The notes below the pieces were generated by a model. That model was not told the origin of the DNA. It saw only the letters and a list, made by a program, of their open reading frames with translations, and made no database searches. From Candidatus Pedobacter colombiensis (lineage in GTDB: Bacteria; Bacteroidota; Bacteroidia; Sphingobacteriales; Sphingobacteriaceae), in the NCBI GenBank assembly GCA_029202485.1, contig CP119313.1:3286001-3350000 (forward strand): a stretch of 64,000 nt of DNA. The letters are read 5' to 3'. Below, one piece after another: positions 17,001 to 25,219 of this stretch. The position numbers were made by a program, and so were the translations under genes. Within the stretch, counting starts at the first letter, position 1. Every line of letters begins with the position of its first letter.

Positions 17001-17438
17001 ATGGATAAATATAGCTTACGCACTGATAGAGAATTAGTAAAATTATTAAATAATGGAGATTATGATGCCTTTTCCGAAATTCGTAGGCGCTATAAGTCTT
17101 CGTTATTTACAATAACCCACAAAAGAACTTCGGATTTAGCAGCATCCACAGTTATAGTCGAAAATATTCTTGAAGAGACCTGGAACGCTAGAAATGGAAT
17201 CAGTTCAATTGGAGAGCTAGAAATGCTGTTAGCAGACACAATTAAAGCTTCAGTTGTTAAATTCTTTTTAATAAAAAATGGATTAGATGAGCATTTAGAT
17301 ACAATAAAAGCATTTTTAATCGGTTTGGGGGCATTCTTAGATGAGAATGCAAAGAAAAATGGAAAGTTATGTACTGCTGAAATTGGATCAATCCACAAAG
17401 AAGTCGTTCAAATAAGGACTAGCTTAAGGTTAAGTTAG
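17001..17438 (+). CDS. Short sigma-like protein (pair 2, region-2-only member)
   Basis: 145 residues. The first 60 resemble sigma region 1.2/2.1 (TDRELVKLLNNGDYDAFSEI, then EETWNARNGI). The rest does not show a region 4. It is the counterpart of 13616-13990 in the other pair, but here follows rather than precedes the full-length member. Sigma relationship is inferred from a short similarity only. Confidence 0.55.
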   Translation: MDKYSLRTDRELVKLLNNGDYDAFSEIRRRYKSSLFTITHKRTSDLAASTVIVENILEETWNARNGISSIGELEMLLADTIKASVVKFFLIKNGLDEHLDTIKAFLIGLGAFLDENAKKNGKLCTAEIGSIHKEVVQIRTSLRLS

Positions 17439-17704
17439 GTCATTTATTAGCCTTTTAGTAATTAACAAGGCACAGTGATACAAAGGAAACAAATTTCGTT
17501 GTTCCCTTTGTATTTTCCATTGAGGGGAGTGAACGGACTAGGTAAGATTGTTTCCAAGAGCTATTTTTTGTTTTTCAGCTTCAAAATATGCCTCATCAAT
17601 CAAGCCCGATATGGCCCATTTTTATCCGTCTCATTCCTTCAATGGCTTTTACGTCCATACCACATAACGGCTTTTTTTGTCCAGGATTATAATTTATTTA
17701 CTCA

Positions 17705-19741
17705 CTACATCGAAATTCCTTTTTCAGCTTCTTCTTCCTCTACTTGTTCATCCTCAGTTAATGGCTGTGGCTGTATATCATCATTTTGCTGTCTAGCTGC
17801 AATTTTTCCAAGTTCAGATTCGAATAACCTCTCAATATCTGTCTTAATAGCTATATAATTTTCAATTATGTCCCCATACGTTACATTTTCAACAACAGGT
17901 ATAGGTTTATAGTTCCTTTCTTCTTCTGCAATGGCTTTATGGTCATTTTGAATTTCACAATGGAACATTTTGAGCTTTATTTTTTCATCTGGATTATCTG
18001 CTACAATCCCAACAAATTCACCAGATGAAAGGGTGGCAATTTTTGAGGCAGGTATCGCAAAATCCATTTGGGTTGATTTTGAGATAGAAATATCAGCACT
18101 ATTAATGCTTCTGCTTTGTTTATCTTGCATGATCTTTCCGAAGTTTTCACTTAGCTTTTTAGCAGTACTGCCCGTTACCTGTCCACTTATAATATTTCCC
18201 ACTACACCAACTATAACATCCGCCTCTTCACCTCCATAGTCTTTGGTTAACTGCTCATAATTTTGAACAGCCAGCGTACAGCACACTAAATTCGATCTGC
18301 AAGTGGCAAGCAACCCATCAATGCCCGATGCTCCTCCTATGTATATACTAGGAAATTCATCGAAAATTAAACTACTTTTCATTTGCCCTTTACGGTTCAC
18401 CAACTTAATCATCTTACTCACATACAATGAGAGTACTGCGCCGTAAATCTGCTGTTTTTGCGGATTGTTCCCCATACAAACAATCTTCGGTTCTAACGGA
18501 TTATTGATGTCCAAAGTAAAATCATTCCCACTCAACACATAATACAATTGTGGAGAAGCTAACCTTGCTAAACCAATCTTAGCACTTGCGATTTGCCCCT
18601 CTAATTGCGCCATTGCTTTATTTTGATAAGCAGAGATAAATGGATTAATCAAAGCTATTATTTCATTTTCTTCTTGTAGAACGGCAAATAATTTATCATA
18701 ATCTGCCTGAATTAGTTCGATGCAATGTGGTAATGTGCAATATTTGCCATTTTGATACTTTCGCAAATACCAAATAACGGCTGTTAAAAAATTGATTGGA
18801 GATTCAACGAAAAAATCTCCTGTTTTTTTTAACCATTCTTTGTTAAGACCTAACATAATAGTACGGCTTGCTTCAGTGGCATCTGTAATGTCATCCATAC
18901 TTTTAGGATCAAGGGGGTTACATTGATGAAGTGGTTTGTCGAAATCAATCACCCAAAATTTAGGTTTCACTTTATAATTACCATGATACTGTAATAGTTT
19001 ATTGTAAGCGATCTTGGTTAAATCATCAAACTTATAGTCATAAATAAACATTGAAAAACCTTTTTTTATGTGTTGTTCAATTATGTGACGTATCACAAAA
19101 TATGTTTTTCCTGACCCCGGACTACCGGAAACAAGGCAGCCTCGAAAAGGATTAATTAAGTTTATAAATGACCTTCTCGTTTCACCCTTTAGATTGTATG
19201 CGGCAGGGAGATTTATAGAGTACTCATTTTCAAGTAACCTTTCTTCTTGTGGGAAGGATTCATTGTCTGTATTAAATACATCTTTGTTGAATGTGTCCTT
19301 GATTAATCTTGACAATAGACCACCACCAGCTAAGGTTAACATATAGCCGACAGAAGTAAGTCCAATATATAAAATGGCAATTGAAACTAAATGTAGAGGC
19401 AATAGTAAACAAAGGACACTTACAAAGTATAAGATCAGTCCACTAATTATATAGGTAACAATATTCTTCTTTTGTATATTTTCATCCTTTTTTCCTTTAA
19501 CGCCTAAAAGGGATATAGCTAGAAAAAGTAAAGCCACCAACTTGGGGGTTACTAAGTTATCAAACAAGCCTGTTTTGGCGATATTTGAAATCAAGCGATC
19601 AGTAATTTCGGCCGTGCATCCCCATTGTTTAAATGCGGCATAACAACAGATATAGAAATGAATGCTTAAGATAAAAATGCTAATGAGCCTTGTAAATTCT
19701 ATGATTTTTCTCAAACTCTGGGTATCTTCTCCTGTGTTCAT
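17705..19741 (-). CDS. mobC: MobC, type IV coupling protein (VirD4/TraG-like)
   Basis: Coupling ATPase that brings the relaxase-DNA complex to the secretion channel. 678 residues: membrane helices at about 15-35, 65-83 and 97-140 (with FYICCYAAF, resembling the family YWFCY-type N-terminus), Walker A GSPGSGKT at 206-213, and Walker B SLIFDEFPSI near 455. An acidic Glu-rich tail follows. It is 10 bases downstream of the relaxase in a mobA-mobB-mobC operon, the usual order in Bacteroidota elements. Confidence 0.93.
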   Translation of the reverse strand: MNTGEDTQSLRKIIEFTRLISIFILSIHFYICCYAAFKQWGCTAEITDRLISNIAKTGLFDNLVTPKLVALLFLAISLLGVKGKKDENIQKKNIVTYIISGLILYFVSVLCLLLPLHLVSIAILYIGLTSVGYMLTLAGGGLLSRLIKDTFNKDVFNTDNESFPQEERLLENEYSINLPAAYNLKGETRRSFINLINPFRGCLVSGSPGSGKTYFVIRHIIEQHIKKGFSMFIYDYKFDDLTKIAYNKLLQYHGNYKVKPKFWVIDFDKPLHQCNPLDPKSMDDITDATEASRTIMLGLNKEWLKKTGDFFVESPINFLTAVIWYLRKYQNGKYCTLPHCIELIQADYDKLFAVLQEENEIIALINPFISAYQNKAMAQLEGQIASAKIGLARLASPQLYYVLSGNDFTLDINNPLEPKIVCMGNNPQKQQIYGAVLSLYVSKMIKLVNRKGQMKSSLIFDEFPSIYIGGASGIDGLLATCRSNLVCCTLAVQNYEQLTKDYGGEEADVIVGVVGNIISGQVTGSTAKKLSENFGKIMQDKQSRSINSADISISKSTQMDFAIPASKIATLSSGEFVGIVADNPDEKIKLKMFHCEIQNDHKAIAEEERNYKPIPVVENVTYGDIIENYIAIKTDIERLFESELGKIAARQQNDDIQPQPLTEDEQVEEEEAEKGISM

Positions 19742-19751
19742 AAGTTTCGTT

Positions 19752-21008
19752 TTATAAGGTTAGTCCTCGTTTTTTCTTCTTCTTCTTGCGTTTAATTGTT
19801 GGAGCATAGTCACCTTGGGACTTATCAAGCAAATCTTTGAGGTAATTTGTTGGCGCCGTTTTGTGCAAATAATTTTTCTCAAGCTTACTTGAAGGTGCTT
19901 TCAGATATGTTTTCTGATGGATTACAGGCTGTAGGAACGATCTTAATCTATCTTCCGAGCTAATCCTTTCTATTATTGAATTAGCACTATATAGCTTCCC
20001 TAAATCGCTTCCGTTGAAAACTGCCTTATTTTGATGATCGATGAAAGTTGTTCCATAAATACGACCGTGGTCATTTTGACGTAAGACTAGATTTATTCCG
20101 TCTTTTTTAAGTTCAGCCAACAGTGTCTCCTTGGTAATACGCTCATACTTTGTAAAAACCTTATTGATCCGTCCAATGAGATTCAACTTGTATGGTTTGC
20201 GCTTTTCAATGTTTCTCTCGAATTTAATTTCCAGATTGCGTAAAGTAGGTTTACTATAAAATGCGCTTGATTTAATCGGAACACCTATTTTTTCGCCATT
20301 ACTTCCAATTAAAGAATAAATAAGCCCTTTATTTTGGAACATATCAGATTCTTCCTTCCCACGATCAGCGATGAGATTAAACTGCATAAGCACAGCATTA
20401 AACTCTGCAAGAGATGTGAATTTATAATCATTCACTACGCCAGCCAAAACGTTACTAATTTGGCGTTTAGTTGAAGTTCTACCGTATTTTGCTTTTTCAA
20501 TATCGGCTGCCTTTATGCCTGGCTCTTGTTTATACTGCTTACGCTCTGCAATCACTAGATAAAAATCTTTTTCGATTGACTTTCTGGCTGGCTCAGATAT
20601 GTCTCTGCCTATGTTATGGGTTTTTATCGCTTCTCCATCCCTTTGAATACTAACTGTTGCAATGTGCAAGTGTTGGTGTCCTGCGTCATTATGTCTGTAA
20701 ACCAAAAAAGGTTGATCCCCAAATCCAATACGCTCCATATAAGCTATTGCAATTTCCTGCATCTTGGCATTACTAATTTTTTCAGAGGTATCAAAGTTTA
20801 AGGATATGTGTAAAGCATTCGTTTCTACACTAGGCTTTAACTCCGTTAGGTGCTGAAACCGTTGTATCTTATTTTGAAACGTCATATTTTCAATGTCGCC
20901 CGCAAAACCACTAGCTAATATTAGCTTTGCTTCCCCCTCGGCAACTTTGTTTTCGTTATAATGGAGTATGCCCCTTATGCTTGTACCTATTTTTATTCTT
21001 GCAACCAT
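19752..21008 (-). CDS. mobB: MobB, relaxase (mobilization nuclease)
   Basis: Relaxase that nicks oriT and pilots the strand. 418 residues. The N-terminal nuclease domain shows the family signatures GILHYNENKV (Y17 the candidate nucleophile) and the metal-binding HQHLHIATV (His 111, 113, 115). The C-terminal half is basic and ends in KRKKKKKKRG. It overlaps mobA by 16 bases and is followed by mobC. The hairpin-rich segment upstream of mobA (21425-21520) is the likely substrate. Confidence 0.94.
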   Translation of the reverse strand: MVARIKIGTSIRGILHYNENKVAEGEAKLILASGFAGDIENMTFQNKIQRFQHLTELKPSVETNALHISLNFDTSEKISNAKMQEIAIAYMERIGFGDQPFLVYRHNDAGHQHLHIATVSIQRDGEAIKTHNIGRDISEPARKSIEKDFYLVIAERKQYKQEPGIKAADIEKAKYGRTSTKRQISNVLAGVVNDYKFTSLAEFNAVLMQFNLIADRGKEESDMFQNKGLIYSLIGSNGEKIGVPIKSSAFYSKPTLRNLEIKFERNIEKRKPYKLNLIGRINKVFTKYERITKETLLAELKKDGINLVLRQNDHGRIYGTTFIDHQNKAVFNGSDLGKLYSANSIIERISSEDRLRSFLQPVIHQKTYLKAPSSKLEKNYLHKTAPTNYLKDLLDKSQGDYAPTIKRKKKKKKRGLTL

Positions 21009-21409
21009 TTCTCTGCAAGTTTTGAGATTATCATCATGAGCTGATCTATTTTGGGTTCGATAGATTTATAAGTTTCAGCAGTTTTTATAGAATGAAAAGA
21101 CCTTTCCGTTTCTGAAGTACTCGCATGATAGCGATGTGTTTGTTGATTGATGTTCACACCTATGCTTTTGATTTCTTTGCGGATCAATGCCATTTCTTCC
21201 ATTGGGGCGTTCATGGAAATATCTTTATGAAGCAATTTTATTGGCCTATTAGCAAGAATTTTCCGAACAACATTTGCAATGGTTCTGCTGTCACTCAACT
21301 TGGAAATTTTTTCAAGTTTCTCGTATTGGCTTGCCGTTATTCTTACAACAATCGTATGGCTCAAAATGCTCTCATTGTCCTTCGCTTTGCTTATTGACAT
21401 ACATTGCAC
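20993..21409 (-). CDS. mobA: MobA, relaxosome accessory DNA-binding protein
   Basis: 138 residues. The N-terminal ribbon-helix-helix (about 17-55: SHTIVVRITASQYEKLEKIS, then RTIANVVRKIL) is followed by a MobC/MobA-like region (MALIRKEIKSIGVNINQ, the common IGVNINQ motif) and a helical tail. Such proteins bind oriT and help the relaxase. It overlaps mobB by 16 bases and begins just downstream of the candidate oriT. Confidence 0.88.
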   Translation of the reverse strand: MQCMSISKAKDNESILSHTIVVRITASQYEKLEKISKLSDSRTIANVVRKILANRPIKLLHKDISMNAPMEEMALIRKEIKSIGVNINQQTHRYHASTSETERSFHSIKTAETYKSIEPKIDQLMMIISKLAEKWLQE

Positions 21410-21424
21410 CTATTATTGACTTTA

Positions 21425-21520
21425 GCATCACGAGTTCCGAGTGATGCCCGTCCGTTAGGATGGCAAAGAGCTTTTCGCATGCGAAAATACATCTTTGCTA
21501 AGTCCACGCGGACTTCAAAG
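21425..21520. other. Candidate origin of transfer (oriT)
   Basis: Three strong inverted repeats in 96 bases immediately upstream of mobA: GCATCAC/GTGATGC (21425-21431, 21441-21447); a perfect 16-bp palindrome TTTTCGCATGCGAAAA (21472-21487); and CTTTG..AAGTCC/GGACTT..CAAAG (21493-21520). oriT sites typically carry such repeats beside the mob genes. The nick site is not identified. Confidence 0.65.
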
Positions 21521-21594
21521 CACCTACCCCGATAGTAACTCTGTACTTCAGTTTGAGATAAATAATTTGATTGATTTAAAATGATCTGGCTTTT

Positions 21595-21762
21595 TCAGGT
21601 GAGAAATTTCTTGTAAATGTCTTCCAGAATTGCCTTGTCTTGAAAGTATAGTGCTTCCCTTAGAAGTCGCTTAATCCTTGTTCGTGGCTCTGCTCTTGAT
21701 CGCTTAAACTTTGGCCTAAATGTCCCCAAAAAATCTGCGGTTTTTCTAGTTGCTCTTTTCAT
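21595..21762 (-). CDS. Small basic 55-aa protein coupled to the excisionase-like gene
   Basis: Found by hand translation. The frame begins at ATG 21762-21760 and ends with TGA at 21597-21595. Its ATG overlaps the stop of the upstream HTH gene (ATGA), a classic coupling arrangement. The product is strongly basic at the N-terminus (MKRATRKTADFLGTFRPKFK) with a helical end (LLREALYFQDKAILEDIY). No family recognised. It may be an excision or oriT-binding accessory; that is inference. Confidence 0.6.
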   Translation of the reverse strand: MKRATRKTADFLGTFRPKFKRSRAEPRTRIKRLLREALYFQDKAILEDIYKKFLT

Positions 21763-22031
21763 GCTGAAGTTCCTTCTAATAATTTAACAATCTCATCGTG
21801 CTTGTAATAAAGAAGGCCTCCAATTTTTGAAAATTGCAAGGTTCCTTTTCGTCTAAGGGTCGCTAATGTACCAGCAGAAATATTTAAGAGAGATCGAACC
21901 TCATAGCTCTTGAGCCATTCTTTTTGCTCTTGCTTTTTATTCAGTTTGTAGCCGGGTCTTTTTAATTCTGCGAAAAGTTCAATTTTAAACTTTTCCAGAT
22001 CATCTTTTGTGATTAAATCGAATGCTGCCAT
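21759..22031 (-). CDS. Excisionase-like helix-turn-helix protein (HTH_17 type)
   Basis: 90 residues with a C-terminal MerR/excisionase-type winged helix-turn-helix: WLKSYEVRSLLNISAGTLATL, then the wing FSKIGGLLYYKHDEIVKLLE. The N-terminus is a helical stretch (ITKDDLEKFKIELFAELK). This class is standard beside the integrase and mob genes of Bacteroidota ICEs and acts in excision or regulation. A frameshifted relative lies at 26115-26364. The upstream region carries the element shared with the tra operon. Confidence 0.85.
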   Translation of the reverse strand: MAAFDLITKDDLEKFKIELFAELKRPGYKLNKKQEQKEWLKSYEVRSLLNISAGTLATLRRKGTLQFSKIGGLLYYKHDEIVKLLEGTSA

Positions 22032-22087
22032 ATCAATACGTTTATGTTATGGTGCAAAATTTGAAATAGAAACCCTACTTTTATGGT

Positions 22088-22115
22088 GACCTGTTGGGTA
22101 GTGGCTAAGAATAAT
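22088..22115 (-). promoter_or_regulatory. Conserved promoter-region element, copy 2 (upstream of excisionase-like gene)
   Basis: Contains the same 13-mer TGGGTAGTGGCTA as at 2868-2894, with matching flanks. It lies 57 bases before the excisionase-like gene (leftward) and 18 bases before the FRG gene (rightward), so it could serve either. Confidence 0.5.
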
Positions 22116-22132
22116 TTACATATCATAAAAAA

Positions 22133-22921
22133 ATGCCAAATTATAAAACTCTAGAAATCAAAAACATATCTGAGTACATAGCTCTTATTGACAGAATTAA
22201 AATATCTAGTGAGGAGGTAAACAATAAGGCAGACCTAATATTTAGAGGACAGGGGGCAGATCGCCCACTTCTTCCAAAGCTTTCTAGATTGACGTTAAAT
22301 GGGCCTATAAAAAAGATTGAAGAATTAATACTAAAAGAATTTGAAAGAGGAATACTTCCACTATCTGAATTTCAACCCACTAATGATTGGGATATGCTTG
22401 CATTAGCTCAACATCATGGATTACCTACAAGACTACTTGATTGGACATATAGTGCGCTAGTAGCATTATGGTTTGCTGTACGAAAAGCTCCTCGTAAAAA
22501 TGAAAAAACAGGTTTAGATAATGGTGTTGTATGGATATTAAATGCAACAACAGCGGATTTTAGAACTGACACCGATCTTATTAGTCCTTTTAGTAATAAT
22601 CTTACGAAGATTTTCCGTTCAAGAGTTGTTTCAAGGCGAATATCAGCACAGTCTGGAATTTTCACTGTACATAAAATCAATGAAGAAGGGAAAATGATAA
22701 GTTTAGAAAGAAATAAGGATTTTAGCCCCAAACTTACAAAAGCCATAATTAACCCTAAAGAATTTGCTTCTATTAGAAAACAGCTCCATACCCTAGGAGT
22801 CAATAATGCTTCCGTCTTTCCTGATATAGATGGTTACTGCGCTCATTTAGAATGGCGATATTCCAAGATGTCTGACGAAATTGAAGAAAAATCATTTTTA
22901 AATGTAACTTATAATCATTAA
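22133..22921 (+). CDS. FRG-domain protein
   Basis: 262 residues with the FRG-domain hallmarks: FRGQ at 37-40 and LAQHHGLPTRLLDWT at 91-105, followed by ALVALWFAV. FRG proteins are of uncertain biochemistry and are frequently found in phage-defence and mobile-element settings. It is the only rightward gene between the excisionase-like gene and the integrase, and its last 4 bases overlap the integrase stop convergently. Defence cargo is inference from domain and position. Confidence 0.88.
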   Translation: MPNYKTLEIKNISEYIALIDRIKISSEEVNNKADLIFRGQGADRPLLPKLSRLTLNGPIKKIEELILKEFERGILPLSEFQPTNDWDMLALAQHHGLPTRLLDWTYSALVALWFAVRKAPRKNEKTGLDNGVVWILNATTADFRTDTDLISPFSNNLTKIFRSRVVSRRISAQSGIFTVHKINEEGKMISLERNKDFSPKLTKAIINPKEFASIRKQLHTLGVNNASVFPDIDGYCAHLEWRYSKMSDEIEEKSFLNVTYNH

Positions 22922-24171
22922 AGCACTTTTAATAGGTGTACTGAAATCTTATTTCTTAGTTCCGTCATATCATTTAACACCTTTTTCCTTTTAACTTTCG
23001 AATATATCTGTGTTGTACGGATACTTGCATGACCAAGCATGTGCGAAACACTTTCCATTGGAACCCCATTCTCAAGCGTCACTGTGGTAGCAAAAGTATG
23101 CCTTGCCCAATGAAATGTAATTACTTTATTAATATTTGCTGCCTTTGCAATAATTTTAAGATGGCGATTTACCAGTTGATTAGAAACGAAGGGAAAAATT
23201 GTTCCACTTTCTTTTACAAACTGGTGGTTTTTATATCTTTTAATAATCTCCAGAGCTTCGGGTAATAATAACACATGAAATTTACGCTCAGTAAAGTTTC
23301 TATTTTTCTGTCTGATCATTTCAATCCAATTTTCCCCTGCACTATCTTTAACCAGATGCTTTTCAGCCAAACTCACCAAATCACAGTAAGCCAATCCAGT
23401 TAAACAAGAAAAGACAAAAAGATCACGAGTGATTATCTCACTACTCTTTAAGCCATCAACGTCTCTGATGCGATTTAATTCTTCTATTTCGAGGCAATCA
23501 CGATCTTTATGTATTATTTTCCGTTCAAAATGAAGGAATGGCTGGTTCATTGTCCAACCGTTTTTCAAAGCAACTCCAAATACTTTCTTAAAGCGTTCCA
23601 TGTGCTTCATAAGTGTATTGTTTCCACACGGTTTCTGCCCCTTATCTGGCACACGATTAAGCATATATATACCAAAATCTGTAATAAACTTATTATCGAT
23701 GCTGTCCAGATATATATCTTTCATTTTTCGTTTCTTTACCAAGAACTCCTGTAAATAACGTTCAGTAGAAAAATAATTTTTTAGTGTACCCGGTTCTAAC
23801 AAACTGGCAAGCTCGACATTATGATAGTTCATCAAAAAATTTAAAGAACAGAGATCTTTATCTCTCCCCTCTACTCTTGCTTTTATCAATTCAGCATTCA
23901 CGGCTTTATTTTCATGCCTAAGATCATTGTAAGCGTTGTTGAGATTGTTAATTAGAAGACGCATCTTTTCTCTCACCATTAATTCCTCCGCTCCATTACC
24001 TGAAAGAGTTTGTTTGCCCTGATTCCAAGTTAAGATATCCACCCTTTGTTTAGTTGAAATATCTGTAAATGCACCATCCACGGTAATTCTTGCGAATAGT
24101 GGGGCCTTTCCATTTTTAGCTTTGTCCTTTCTTAAGAAAAAAGAAAGACTGAATGTGTGGGTACTTTTCAT
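22918..24171 (-). CDS. Tyrosine recombinase, ICE integrase
   Basis: 417 residues of the Bacteroidota CTn type: an arm-binding-like N-terminus (about 1-95), a SAM-like core-binding domain (about 110-205) and a catalytic domain. Visible active-site residues are H354 and R357 (HWARHTFATT), H381 (LGHASIRTTQIY) and Y390. The usual first Arg in TGLR is Ala here (TGLAYCDL, A261), as in IntDOT-like enzymes, which lack that Arg. It lies with its start toward tRNA-Pro, with repeat motifs in the 280-base gap. Confidence 0.95.
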   Translation of the reverse strand: MKSTHTFSLSFFLRKDKAKNGKAPLFARITVDGAFTDISTKQRVDILTWNQGKQTLSGNGAEELMVREKMRLLINNLNNAYNDLRHENKAVNAELIKARVEGRDKDLCSLNFLMNYHNVELASLLEPGTLKNYFSTERYLQEFLVKKRKMKDIYLDSIDNKFITDFGIYMLNRVPDKGQKPCGNNTLMKHMERFKKVFGVALKNGWTMNQPFLHFERKIIHKDRDCLEIEELNRIRDVDGLKSSEIITRDLFVFSCLTGLAYCDLVSLAEKHLVKDSAGENWIEMIRQKNRNFTERKFHVLLLPEALEIIKRYKNHQFVKESGTIFPFVSNQLVNRHLKIIAKAANINKVITFHWARHTFATTVTLENGVPMESVSHMLGHASIRTTQIYSKVKRKKVLNDMTELRNKISVHLLKVL

Positions 24172-24183
24172 GCTTTAAACTGT

Positions 24184-24352
24184 TTTAAGCCCGTTTATGC
24201 CCTTTTATGCCCCCTCACATTTTTTCTTAAAATCGGAGGCAAAATTTAGTAGCAAAAAAAGGCGGTAAAATAAAAAACTCAAACAGTGACTTTTACTTTT
24301 TATCGAAAGACAATTATAGCTGAAAAAAAGAGGGTGTAGAATAGGGCATAAA
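24184..24352. repeat. Candidate integrase arm-type repeats
   Basis: TTTAAGCCC (24184-24192), TTTATGCCC (24194-24202) and TTTATGCCC (24204-24212) are direct repeats with an exact 10-base period, starting 12 bases upstream of the integrase ATG. A perfect inverted copy, GGGCATAAA, lies at 24344-24352. Period and position fit Int arm or Xis sites at an attachment region. Confidence 0.55.
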
Positions 24353-24393
24353 AACCTTGATATTCTTTGCTTTTCTTTGATATGACTAAAATG

Positions 24394-24430
24394 AAAAAAC
24401 CCTCTAAACTGTTACATTTAGAGGGTTTTT
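24394..24430. terminator. Bidirectional terminator between integrase region and tRNA-Pro
   Basis: A perfect stem, 24395-24408 (A-run, CCCTCTAAA) with 24417-24430 (TTTAGAGGG, T-run), has an 8-base loop. The leftward tRNA-Pro transcript would end here. Confidence 0.85.
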
Positions 24431-24453
24431 GTTAGAATTTGACTTCTATAATG

Positions 24454-24527
24454 TCGGGGTGGCAGGATTCGAACCTACGACCTCCTGCTCCCAAAGCAGG
24501 CGCGATACCGGGCTACGCTACACCCCG
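24454..24527 (-). tRNA. tRNA-Pro (anticodon TGG)
   Basis: Read on the minus strand. The 74-nt gene folds as a cloverleaf: acceptor arms CGGGGTG and CACCCCG plus discriminator A, anticodon stem-loop CCTGC-TTTGGGA-GCAGG giving anticodon TGG, and T-arm with GGTTCGAATCC. CCA is not encoded. Its 3' end faces the integrase 283 bases away, so this is the likely ICE A attachment gene; no second att copy was found within the window. Confidence 0.93.
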
Positions 24528-24821
24528 AACTGGTATCTGTTTTTACTGGTCAATATTAAACTACTCTTCCAAGTAGTTTTGTCGTCCTCACAGTACAAAG
24601 TTCGAACCATTTAGTACAAGATCTTAACAAATTAGCGGCCTTAACCGCTGTTTGAGGTTGCAAATGTACGAATGATTTTGTAAACTCCAAATTTGTTTTC
24701 AAAATAGTTTAAGATTAAATTCTGAAAATGATTTTCCATATTCATTATTGTGTCAGTCTGTTTAAAAGAACCTTTTTGACTTTTACAAATGCACTGTTTC
24801 GAATAGTAAATACAAAACTAA
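24528..24821. other. Upstream region of tRNA-Pro
   Basis: About 290 bases, AT-rich, without an open frame I can support. It presumably carries the tRNA promoter. No repeats matching the integrase-side motifs were seen. Confidence 0.5.
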
Positions 24822-25065
24822 TTGTTGGGTGATCTGAATAATTCTGTATGTTCGTTTTATAATAGCTATGATATGGAAGAAAAGGAATGTCCCCAGATCA
24901 GCTCTCAGGAATTATCTAATTTAATTTCTCAGACACTTCTCGCTTCAATTGCTGCCAATAATAAAATAGCTAAATTCCAAACAGATACCATACTTGAAAC
25001 TTGTTTCTAGATAATAATTTGAGTCAATATAGAGATACAGAAGGTATTTCAGGAGAGAATCAAAT
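24822..25065 (+). pseudogene. Broken copy of the DUF2589-family gene at 53511-54032
   Basis: A stretch of DNA here is clearly related to the start of the intact gene at 53511-54032, including its upstream sequence (GTATGTTCGTTTTATAA occurs in both). The proteins correspond (MEEKECPQISSQELSNLI versus MEEKDNLQINPQKLSTLI; TILETCF versus FILETCF). The frame is cut by TAG at 25008-25010, where the intact gene continues RKNDLGQY; related DNA (TTGAGTCAATATAGAGA) continues in another frame to about 25065, then similarity fades. A decayed remnant. Confidence 0.75.
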
Positions 25066-25219
25066 CAAGACCTCTTTGGGATACACAGGAAATGGAAATG
25101 CTGTTAGGACAGAATTTCAAGGTTTTCCAACCTTAATTAGTAATGATACTGGTTCACAATAATATCTCTTAGATTCCAGTTCTGCGCTCAACTTTTTAAA
25201 TAATTTTAACGGAATAAAA

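Noticed and set aside
17439..17704. Rightward frame 17475-17858 between the short sigma-like gene and mobC
   Set aside because: It runs antisense into the mobC 3' end and shows no family pattern; the gap itself holds nothing I can support.
24429..24614. Rightward frame over tRNA-Pro
   Set aside because: It is antisense to a well-folded tRNA; typical spurious tRNA-overlapping frame.
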